64,000 nucleotides of DNA from Symbiodinium microadriaticum (taxonomy: Eukaryota > Sar > Dinophyceae > Suessiales > Symbiodiniaceae), in the NCBI GenBank assembly GCA_001939145.1, contig LSRX01001124.1, positions 1 to 64,000 of the forward strand, written 5' to 3'. Below the pieces are notes generated by a model. The model saw only the letters and a program-made list of their open reading frames with translations. It searched no databases and was not told the DNA's origin. Shown here in pieces: positions 27,827 to 36,835 of this stretch (position 1 is the first letter of the stretch; every line of letters begins with the position of its first letter). The translations under genes were made by a program, and so were the position numbers.

Positions 27827-30680
27827 CTCATCACTCAGGCTGCAAAGCACATTCCACAACAGCAGTTTTGTCAACACACCACCCACCTTACCCGCTCCAT
27901 CTCCACTTTATCACACCTTCTCCCCGAAGCCGAATCCTCGTCCACCAAAGCACATGCCATTACTCTGTGGCTGGCAGGCAAATGCATTTTGCTCCACGCT
28001 CTTCACTATCACACACCCAACAGCGTGGTCACCTGCAGACCATCCGACGTTTATGCCAACGAACACAGCTGCACTATTCCACCTACACCTTCCACCACTT
28101 CCAGACCACTGGCGTAGTGTATGCCAGAGTCACTGTATCCCGCCGCCATCATAGATTCGTTTACATCGGATGCACACACAACACCATGCAAAACCGTGAA
28201 AGCAGCCGCAACCGCAAATTCCGCCAAATCACCAAAGACGCCATCGTTGATGCGGAGCTATCTTTGCGATGGTGGCGACAACACGACAACTACCACCAGT
28301 TTGTTCCCCTCGTCATACAGTACAATGTACCGCACGACCACTTGGAAGCCCAAGAACAGACATTCATTCAGCACTTTCAACCAAAACTCAACTACCCACA
28401 CATTGCCCCACATATGAAAAGAGCATTCCGAGGCATCACGCAGCCAGCCCGCAACAAGATACAGCAAAGAGCAGGCATTACATCTATTTGGAGCAAACTT
28501 CGAAGACGACATCTACCACCAACCCTCCGACCACTCTACAAATCCCGGACCTTTCAACGCCAAACCCAAGTTTGGCACACTATTTGCAACCTTGCGTCCA
28601 ACACCAAAAGACGCTTTGAGTCCACCAAAGAACTCATGAGACGAAGCACGCCGTCAGCCCAGCTTTACGCCTATCATCGCATAGCTCGCAACTTACCTAC
28701 AACACACCAGCGACCTGCCACTAAAGCTATAGCCACAGCCATGCGCAAACGATCACTACCTGTTCCTAAAGCCCGCAGACCAGCCATTCTACCATACCTC
28801 GCACACCCATCACAAGCCACCGCTACCCGAACATTTTTACGTCATCAGATTACCTTACACCGCCAACACACCTTACCGCTACACCCACCAACCACCACTG
28901 TCGTTTTCGCACGACACCCAAGAGTACAGGACCGTATCCACAACTGGCGACAGGTCCACCGACATTGGAAACCAGAGCAACCGCCCCAGTGCACTTGCCA
29001 CCACCTGCAACGAGCACACTCCACTCACCTCTCCAATGGCCACATTGCCATTCCTCTTTTCACTCTGGTTCCACAACACCACTTTCTCCAATACTCCGGC
29101 AAAAGCACCTTTTTCCCTCCCGCCAAGCAGCTCCGCCGAGACCTCTTTGCAGCGGTCCAGAGGTGGCATAAAACCCATCACCTCCCTGTGCCTACTGAAC
29201 AAAACACATTCGTTACAGACTTCATTGAGCAGCAGATGCAACTTCACGAACACCACATCAGTAGCAGACTCAACTTTCATGTTGTCTGCAACGCCAAACG
29301 CTGCATTCCCAACGGAGTCATCCACAGCAAAGACCACCTTCCCAACAAACTCACGTGGTACTGCCCACACCTCTACCACACCGCGATTACCAACGCTTTC
29401 CTCGACAAAGAAGTCTTCCATGTTATTGACATCCCTCCATTACACCATCACTTCAACATCTACACCCAAATACAACATCTACTCCCACATTACAAATGGG
29501 CCATGCGAGAATGGGGCAAGATCCCAATTGCATACATTCTACCAAAGAGGAAAAAGTCCTTTACAAAAGGACGACCAATTGTGTCGTTTGTCGGGGCCAT
29601 GCTTCGCTCACTCACAAGCGATTTGGCCGATGTGATTTATTTGATGCTCAGACAGGCATGTCCCGACGCCCTCGGCAGAGGTGACCACTACATCAACTGC
29701 AATCCCTTCGACAAGCATTTCAGGCCCACCATTGCAACCCCACAGAAGAACAATTCCCCCTCCACATCTACATTCAAGACCTGTCGGGGTTTTTCACCAG
29801 CATCTCCGCCGACCGCTTTCTAGCCAGTCTGCACCTGATGACTCACTGGTACAAGAACAAGAGCGTCAAGCATGCCACAACATTCACCAGCACCCATCAT
29901 GAGCCCGACCCCACCATGCGGGTACACCGAGGACGTTCTCGCTTCCAGAAGCCAGGACGTCACACCATCCACCTCAACCACCTACCTGACATTTGTCAAG
30001 CGGTCTTACTTCTCGACTACTGCATGGTGGGCAACACTTTGTTACAGCAAACACGAGGAGCGCCCATGGGATCCCCGGCGAGCCCAGCACTCTGCGACAT
30101 GGTTGTAGCCGTGTGCGAGCAATCTTGGACTCACACTTTCCGCAACATCACCTACAACGTCAAACACTGCAACACAAAACAATTTACACTCAGTGGTTTC
30201 TTCGCCACCAGGTACGTTGACAACAGACTCACCCTCCTCCCCACGAGTGCCACACACCTCTCCCATTTCTCTCAATTCCTCTCACCTCACTTCTACGGCG
30301 CACCCATCTTTTTAGAGACCGAGCCCGGTCTCGATTTCCTCGGCTTTACCATCGACCCCTCCCAACATGCCATTCACTACAAAGCCACATCTAACCTCAC
30401 CGACGTCCTATCACCACAGTCAGCATCACCCGACATTGTGCTACGCAGCAGCTTCAGAGCCCGTGCCATTTTGGCACAGCGTTTGGCCACACCCCAAGAA
30501 GCGGTTGCTCACGCCATGGAGCAGCTCTCTGAGGTTTACAAAACCGCCGGCTACGACCAGAGATGGATTCAACATTTGTGTAAAGAATCCGCATGCGTTT
30601 GCAGGGGTCCGACTCCACTTCTAATTGTCATTGTTCATGTGCTCGCCACTGCTATGTTACGCAGCCGTTTTCTCTTATAG
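27823..30680 (+). CDS. Element B ORF5: GIY-YIG endonuclease plus reverse transcriptase
   Basis: The main catalytic protein. GIY-YIG comes first: GVVYARV, FVYIGCT, the conserved Arg in NRESSRNRKF, and LEAQEQTFIQHFQPKLNYP with the metal-binding Glu. A CTCHH...H cysteine/histidine cluster lies between domains (about 28990). RT follows: PIAYILPKRKKSFTKGRPIV, QDLSGFFTSI (motif A, 29775-29805), QTRGAPMGSPASPALCDMVV (motif B), RYVDN (motif C; Asn replaces the second Asp), LDFLGFTI. The frame shifts by one base near 29745 in ACCCCACAG, so 27823-29745 and 29742-30680 are separate frames. Placing the nuclease before RT is the permuted Penelope arrangement. The true N-terminus is uncertain; 27823 is a GTG and natural sequence may start upstream. 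Confidence 0.72.
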
Positions 30681-30692
30681 CATCAACGTAAC

Positions 30693-31238
30693 ATGCATCA
30701 CAGCAGGGGCAAATTCCAACCCCTGCACAAGTTAATGCCGAGACCACCAGTCGGAGCTCCCAGAGAGCCCAAATCACGTCTACAACGACGACACCGTTCT
30801 CGTTCACCACCTCAAACCGTATATGCAGCAGAGGCTCCTCAGACGTCGGGTCTACGCAATCAACTTCTTCGTGTAGCACAGGAGCAAGATCCTCCAGTGG
30901 AAAACGGCGACAATGCACACCAAACGGAAGGTACAGAGGGCGTGCCATTGCCGAAGACACCCCCACATCCGCCACCACTTGCAGATGACCCAGACGAACA
31001 TCAGCAGCCTCCTGCGTGTGACACTACTTTGATTCTCCAGCGCCTTGATGCGCTACAGCAGGCTTTAGCAGAATCTAATGCCACAGCCGAAGCCTTGCTA
31101 CACACAACGAATACCCTCTTGGCCACCCAACATGAAGCCAGTGCCCCACTATTAGCCAGCTGTAAACAACAGCTTGACATCATAGTTGATTTGCTTCGCG
31201 TAGAGCAAGCCAGCCGCTCCGAAGTCGACTGGTCTTAG
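30693..31238 (+). CDS. Element B ORF6: small protein with C-terminal coiled coil
   Basis: ATG 30693 follows TTTTCTCTTATAG, a strong acceptor-like sequence ending 12 bases upstream. The first 50 residues are basic with RRHRSRSPP; the middle is acidic and Pro-rich. The C-terminal 70 residues (LILQRLDALQQALAESNATA) are helical with heptads. No family recognised. Confidence 0.45.
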   Translation: MHHSRGKFQPLHKLMPRPPVGAPREPKSRLQRRHRSRSPPQTVYAAEAPQTSGLRNQLLRVAQEQDPPVENGDNAHQTEGTEGVPLPKTPPHPPPLADDPDEHQQPPACDTTLILQRLDALQQALAESNATAEALLHTTNTLLATQHEASAPLLASCKQQLDIIVDLLRVEQASRSEVDWS

Positions 31239-31429
31239 TATGTACAGTTGTGTGACGGCCTGCCTAGTTTTGACAGCACTGGCAGCATTTGCACAAAAGC
31301 CCGCCATGAGTTGATGCTTCTGACCGTATGCATGGTTCGTGCAGTTCGCTTCACATGCATTTCCGTTCCATTCATATGCAGGAGTTTTTACGGCTCCACA
31401 ACCATTGCTTATCTGACCAACTGCGCACC

Positions 31430-31723
31430 ATGGCGGAGAATCCTTCAGACACATCGTGCTCTACACAAGGAACCTCGACTCAGCATGCTTCCGACACCGA
31501 CTTGCCGCCTGGCAGTGAAGCCAGACGTATAGCTTTGAGCCAAGCGCTTCTCCAGGCATTGACCGAACGAGGAGAACGCACGGAAGATTCGCAGAGTAGT
31601 GTCAGCAGCCTCTCCAATTCGGAATTCCGTGACCAACTCGCTGACTTCATAGAGATCTCCAACAAGGACATCAACGATTTGAAAGAACGTGTTTCCCGTC
31701 TCGAAGCACTCATAAGCCAGTGA
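31430..31723 (+). CDS. Element B ORF7: small acidic coiled-coil protein
   Basis: ATG 31430 sits in a CACCATGG context, about 50 bases after CATTCATATGCAG. Polar Ser/Thr-rich start, then helices ending NKDINDLKERVSRLEALISQ, a short coiled coil. No family recognised. Confidence 0.4.
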   Translation: MAENPSDTSCSTQGTSTQHASDTDLPPGSEARRIALSQALLQALTERGERTEDSQSSVSSLSNSEFRDQLADFIEISNKDINDLKERVSRLEALISQ

Positions 31724-31867
31724 ATCTACACATCAAAGCTTGCAACACAGAGAGCCAAAACAATACAGTGATTCGCAACTTCCATGTCAGTTGATGATGC
31801 AAGCCTCATTTCAGTGTGCATTGTTTGCCGCAGCCGTATTAATTTCTCTCTTTGCAGTGCATTCAGC

Positions 31868-32116
31868 ATGCCCCGAACCCCGCGCTCCAGGTCCCCCATC
31901 GGATCAGAATGGCGTTATCATTGGTCGTACGACCAAGAAGGCCGATGGTACCGTGTGTGGTTCAGAGCCACTCGATCCTGGCTCAATTCAGTTTGCAACA
32001 ACAGCAGCACCACGACTTCATCACAGCCGGTGGAACCACCTGACACTACTCCGAAGCCTACAGGAAGTGCAGGCAGCTCTTCACCTGCAAAACGCAAGCG
32101 ATCTCGCACGCCGTGA
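31868..32116 (+). CDS. Element B ORF8: small basic protein
   Basis: ATG 31868 lies 10 bases after TTTCTCTCTTTGCAG, an acceptor-like polypyrimidine-AG. Encodes RTPRSRSPIGSEWRYHWSYD and ends PAKRKRSRTP, which looks like a nuclear-localisation signal. No family recognised. Confidence 0.38.
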   Translation: MPRTPRSRSPIGSEWRYHWSYDQEGRWYRVWFRATRSWLNSVCNNSSTTTSSQPVEPPDTTPKPTGSAGSSSPAKRKRSRTP

Positions 32117-32273
32117 GCCAGCTCAATTCATTTGCACGCTTTGCCGATCTTATCGGCCATAATATTCGCATCTCGCTGCAATACGCCACAAAAAACCCGA
32201 ACATTGCATGTCATTTGGATGGTTGCCTGACATTTGCTGGTATTTAAGCTACGTGCGCTCCAATCTGGGGCGA

Positions 32274-32658
32274 TGTGTGTGTGGACTCCTCTCGTACATG
32301 AGGTAAGGGATTCACAATCCGTACCGATAGCTTTTTGCCAACACTGATTGACTCAGTGTTCTGCAGGGGGATACGGCTCTCTGATGCTACCGTACCCAAC
32401 GAAGCTATGCATCAGAGAGGGAAGCCAAGCCTGATCAGCTTGGTGTACCTGCTTTCGGATTAGCCAGTGGGCCCCCTGTGGCACTGGAGTAACCAAAACT
32501 AGAGTGACTGCCTGCATTGTTGCCGCAATCTGACATTCATGATGGCTCGACCCCATGCTTGATTACACACCGCAACGGAGTTTCCTGTGCACCAACAGCT
32601 AGCGCATGTACTTCAGGTACATCTGTCCGCGAGTGCAGAAACCACTTTTCTAAGTGTG
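32274..32658 (+). repeat. Element B right terminal repeat
   Basis: Second copy of 22779-23163, same length. One of its two differences (GGGATACGG for GGGTACGG) weakens the first alternative stem. Confidence 0.85.
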
Positions 32659-33057
32659 TTGTGCATGTGTGTGTGGGGTGTGGCAGCTCTGCAGTCTGAA
32701 CAACCATATGAGGGAGACCGAATGGAGGGGTTTGGATAACCTGGTATTATATCATACCATCCGGTCCTGTAGTCCTTGTACACCTTTATGATAATGTACG
32801 GGAAAATCCTGGTTTAGGTAGTTATGTCCGTATATGAAAGTCCTTGACTGGGTTCTTCGATTTTATTGTTTTCGGGTTGTAGCTTTTTTTTGTCTCAAGC
32901 ACCCCGAAAACAGTCTTCTGTTAAGCAACCAGGCAGACCAGATATGAAATTTCCGGGTGGAGGCCCATGCTGTGCAGCACCAGGTGGCTCCCGGGAATCG
33001 GAAACAAGCTTTGTAGTTATTCTGTGCGTGTGGGGGCGGCCCTTGCTGTCTCATGCT

Positions 33058-33170
33058 GCCAGGCACTTCATTTACTCAAAGGCGCGGGATGTTTGCCAAG
33101 AGTTGGATTCCTTCGGGGTTCACTACAGCGCCTGCCTGGGAGAGCATGACGAATGCGTGGACCCCGTGCC
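33058..33170 (+). CDS. Sulfotransferase array, linker/terminal exon (first copy)
   Basis: After TGCTGCCAG, an acceptor-like sequence, the frame reads HFIYSKARDVCQELDSFGVH and ends ACLGEHDECVDP. A near-identical exon follows GTTGCCAG at 35487-35607, where it runs on without a stop into the next sulfotransferase domain. It may therefore be the last exon of copy A, separated from it by element B, or a linker in a multi-domain protein. From 32659 to 33057 I see no gene. Confidence 0.45.
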
Positions 33171-33299
33171 TGGATCATACACGACGCCTATTCCCAGGCC
33201 ATCCTTGGCATCATTGCAGGCGCACACCTGATGTCAACTAACCACGCTGGATCCCCATAAATGCCATGCAACAGCCTGCATGACCCAAACACTCTTTTG

Positions 33300-34668
33300 C
33301 AAGTGGAAACCAGGCATCTCCCCAACAAAACGTGTAACGAGACCTCTAGCTCGCGACTGTCCCAGGAGCCTGCGCCATCGAATCTGGTGGTTATCGGAGG
33401 ATTTCGGACCTGTGGCACAAAACGGATCTACAGCCTTCTGGAATCGCATCCCAACGTTGTCACCTTTTCAATTCAGATAGGTGCGCTGCCCAATCTGCAA
33501 ACGGAGTTTGAGGAGTCAGTCTTCGCCCTGGCAAAAGCCCTCCAACTGCCTACGGGTCGTCCCCTGATCCGGGTCTGCGACGAGTTTGAACTCAAAGTGC
33601 CGACCTTCAAAGAGTGCAGTCGCCTGGTGAAGAAGATCAAGGGCTGGTACAACACGTCCATGCCGGCGACACTGGTCGTCACAGACCCCTCCTTCTTTGA
33701 CAAGGCAGTGGCTAGTTCTGGAACAGAAGCTATCAGTACTGGCAAGCTTTTCATGACTGAACCCGAAACCAGCCGAAACCCAAAACGACATCCCTGACAG
33801 ATGCTTGCATCACGCTGGCCGGGCAAAGTCAAGCTGCTCTTGATGGTGCGCGAGCCAGCAGACTTCTTATGGGCAGCGTACAACATCTGGACGCTGGCCT
33901 CTGGAATATTTCGTTGTTTGGTACTTTCTTTTGCGAGTCTGGGTTCTAATCGGACTCCCTCGACCCTACAACCAAAGTCTCAACAGTTTGCCTTGCCACC
34001 AAGGGCGCTCCCGGGAGCCGAAAGGGCAAGAGGGCAGGACGGAGAACCTTGGACCCACCCTTGCCGGGTTACTCATGGTTACTAGCTTCTGCGGGTTTCG
34101 AGGGAAGGGCTCTACATGGGGGTTAGGGTTCAGAAGGCCAGTCCCACCGTTCCGGGCTAGGGCGGCGTCGAGGCTGCGGGCTCAAGGCTTCTGGCTTCCG
34201 GATTCCTCCACATCAGGAAGATTCACGTCCGCAGCCCGGAGCTGTTCGACGAGTTAGTGTTGGCGGACGGCAAGAAAGAGGCCTGGGCACCCAGGGCAAA
34301 CAAGATCACCGGGCAGTGGTTCGACCAGATCAAGAATCTGAAGGATGTTTCCGCGAACCTCATGTTCTTGAAGTCAGAGGACGGCTCGATACCGTATTCC
34401 GAAAGCTAAGCTCTTTGAACCCTAAATGCCCGAAGCCGTTGGACCCTTAGTTAGGAAGAACATGTGCATACCCAGCAGGCATGCTGGATTCCAACACCTT
34501 CAACAAGAGCTATCTCGAACCCCGGAGAATTTAGCCATGGTTCCCACGGATTGCCGTATGGAGTGCCCCGGAAAGGATCTTGCGACCAACTTGGCCGCAA
34601 CCTTGGCGAAGATGGGCACGTTCATTGGAGTACAGGCGACGCTGTTTCCCCACGAGGCGACAGAGCCA
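33300..34668 (+). CDS. Sulfotransferase-like gene, copy B (four exons seen)
   Basis: Same exon order as copy A: exon 1 to about 33704 with LVVIGGFRTCGTKRIY, ESHPN and ATLVVTDPSFFDK; exon 2 33801 to about 33903 with KVKLLLMVREPADF; exon 3 about 34221-34381 with ITGQWFDQIKNLKD; exon 4 about 34567-34665 with DLATNLAATLAKMGTFIGVQ. Exons 1 and 4 end at AAG/GCAG and GAG/GCGA, i.e. apparent GC donors. No signal peptide is visible here; the frame before exon 1 is polar. PAPS-dependent sulfotransferase by motif, substrate unknown. Introns near 33905-34220 and 34390-34560 hold nothing else recognisable. Confidence 0.6.
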
Positions 34669-34669
34669 G

Positions 34670-35486
34670 CGTCTTCAGAAATTGGTTGGTGTTTGAGGTC
34701 TTCTTGACGACTGGGGTTTGTGGCCGTGTGGTTCAAGGGTCTAGGGCTTTGGCATTTCTGGATTTCTTTTGACACAGCGGCTGGGGTTTGGCGAGATATT
34801 GGTTTCAACCCCACTACGAGGTTAGCAAATTACAAAGTTTCACTTGACGCGACATTCGCAGCATCACAGGTTAAGCTTCAGGGTTGCAGGCTTCGCTCAC
34901 TTTGAGCGTCCTGAACCTTTCTCGGCAGCTCAGAGAACTGATTGCTGAAGAATGCGTGGTGCAGGCTCTTCATGCGTGGGCACACTGACGCCTTGTGTAA
35001 GCTTTGTTGACACCCAGAGCCCTGTACTTTGAGGTGACGGACGGCTACACCAACTCAGTCGCTGCGCGTGTCGCGCGGACACCTGTGTTGCTCATCGGAG
35101 AGTTGTGCGGCTGGTTAAGGTTGAGGTCTGGGGATGCGTGGAATCTACGGGCTCAGGTGTTGAGTTTTGAGTCTTTCGTCCTTTCCATGGCTGTGTCGTT
35201 CGTCGACGGGTTGTGGCATGTTGAGGTTGACGAGAATAGAGATCCTATCACAGAGCATGTCCAGCCGGGATCACTTTGCCGCCCATGTCAAACCAAGATG
35301 ACCGTAGGTTTCGGCCTTCTTTGCTGGTATGTGGTTTTTTGGTACGCATCCCGCCAAGAAGCTATATGTTGCTGATGAAGAGTGACGAAGAGATAAGGTA
35401 TCAGATTTCTGGGTGGAGGCCCATGCTGTGCAGCACCAGGCGGCTCGGCAGAATCAGATTCAGGGAGTTCTGAGGAGCTTCCTGCG
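34670..35486. other. Non-coding stretch between sulfotransferase copies
   Basis: No convincing exon. The segment from about 35398 repeats 32942 onward (GGGTGGAGGCCCATGCTGTG), showing that the array arose by tandem duplication with a unit of about 2.46 kb. Confidence 0.5.
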
Positions 35487-35830
35487 TTGCCAGGCGCTTC
35501 ATCTACTCCAAGACGCGAGATGTTTGCGAAGAGTTGGATTCCTTCGGGGTTCACTACAGTGCCTGCCTGGGAGAGCATGACGAATGCGTGGATCCCAGGA
35601 AGGAGACAAACTCTTCCGCACCATCGAATCTGGTGGTTATCGGAGGATTTCGGACCTGTGGCACAAAACGGATCTACAGCCTTCTGGAATCGCATCCCAA
35701 CGTTGTCACCCTTTCAATTCAGGTGGGTGCGCTGCCCAATCTGCACCGACCTTCACAGAGTGCGATCGTCTCGTGAAGAAGATCAAGGGCTGGTACAACA
35801 CGAGTCACGAGCGCATAGCCCAAACCCTAA
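35487..35830 (+). CDS. Sulfotransferase-like gene, copy C (partial)
   Basis: Linker exon (YSKTRDVCEELDSFGVHYSA) continues in the same frame through RKETNSSAPSNLVVIGGF into the PAPS loop and ESHPN. Roughly 130 bp corresponding to the middle of exon 1 in copies A and B is missing: LPNL joins directly to the PTFTECDRL block in another frame. It then meets CCCTAAA repeats at 35820. Probably a decayed copy. Confidence 0.5.
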
Positions 35831-35882
35831 ACCCTAAACCCTGAACCCTCAACCCTAAACCCTAAACCCTAAACCCTACACA
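35818..35882. repeat. Telomere-like CCCTAAA array
   Basis: About eight near-perfect CCCTAAA units with CCCTCAA and CCCTGAA variants directly after sulfotransferase copy C. From 35883 to 36577 there is no gene; a TA microsatellite lies at 36415-36445. Confidence 0.8.
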
Positions 35883-36411
35883 GGGTGAAGTCAGACACTG
35901 AATCTAGAGGAAATCCTGAAGCCTTTAACCCGAAAGCCTAGCAGAAACTAGCTCCATGGGGTCCTTTATGTTGAGGGGGTCGACAAGGATCCTGTTCTAT
36001 AGGGTTCCATAGGGTTTAGGGCTTAGGGAGTTGGGGCTCTGATGTCTAGGGATTAGGCTTTTGCGCGTTTGTTTGATGTTCTGGGTTCATGATTAGGGAT
36101 CTACGGTAAGTACTATGAGTTCCCATCTTCAGCAATTTAAGTCTAAACCCTAAACCCTAGTTCATAGCGACTCAAATCCAACTCCTGATCACGAACCCAG
36201 GGGCAGGCCGGGAGCCCGGCGGAGCTAGGCGCTTCCTGCGAGGATTTTGCCCAGATGTGGTTTTTGTCCTTGCATCTTTGTGTAGAGCCAAGAGACTTCC
36301 ATAGCGCTAGGTTTTGGATTAGGGTTTGGGGTTCGGTAGTGACTTCGAAGATTTCAAGAAGCCTTGAGCTCAAGATCTCGACATGTCGAGGGATTGATAT
36401 CGTGATTTCGG

Positions 36412-36414
<3 letters not shown>

Positions 36415-36445
<31 letters not shown>
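36415..36445. repeat. TA microsatellite
   Basis: Uninterrupted TATA run of about 30 bp. Confidence 0.9.
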
Positions 36446-36447
<2 letters not shown>

Positions 36448-36577
36448 TAGTTAAGGGGATTTGGAGCCTCTTGGGAAGAGCCCGCATCTGCAAGCTGGAA
36501 GAAGAGCTGCTGTACTCCCTGACGGTAGTGATTGTAGGAGAGCAACCCAAGGGGCTTGTGGCTGAGGGGAGCCGGCA

Positions 36578-36687
36578 CATGGGACATTCCGAAAATTAGG
36601 GGTCCCTTATTTTGGGGTCCTTATAGTAAGGATCCTACTATTTAGGGTACTATATTAGGGTCCCCTATTTTCGGAACCCCCCACATG
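36578..36687. mobile_element. Palindromic MITE
   Basis: 110 bp with inverted arms: CATGGGACATTCCGAAAAT..AGGGGTCCC on the left and GGGTCCCCTATTTTCGGAAC..CACATG on the right, plus an internal palindrome GGTCCTTATAGTAAGGATCC. Related arms occur at 1383-1453 and 1776-1818. It ends about 150 bp before the start codon at 36836. Confidence 0.75.
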
Positions 36688-36835
36688 TGTTCGCATCTTT
36701 CGACCGTGTTCGACACTTCCTTCGCGATCGCCTTGCTCAGAGGTCAGCAACGGGAGCGACTCGTTAGTTTGTGTATGTGCGCCTTGGCGTCAACTCCTGT
36801 GAACTTCAGCGGGAATTTCTGCAGCCTCACACAGC

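Larger units (their letters stand above)
22779..32658 (+). mobile_element. Element B: multi-ORF Penelope-like element
   Basis: 9.9 kb bounded by 385-bp direct repeats with only about two differences between them. Eight ORFs lie on one strand: a proline/RS-rich protein with an ART-like domain, a Lys-rich protein, a Pro-rich protein, a coiled-coil protein, a GIY-YIG plus RT protein, and three short proteins. GIY-YIG with an RT of this type (LPK, RPIVS, QxRGAPMGSPASP, RYVDN, LDFLGF) marks Penelope-like elements. The direct terminal repeats fit their pseudo-LTRs. It lies within non-coding sequence of the sulfotransferase array. Ordinary members have a single ORF, so this one is unusually complex. 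Confidence 0.78.
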
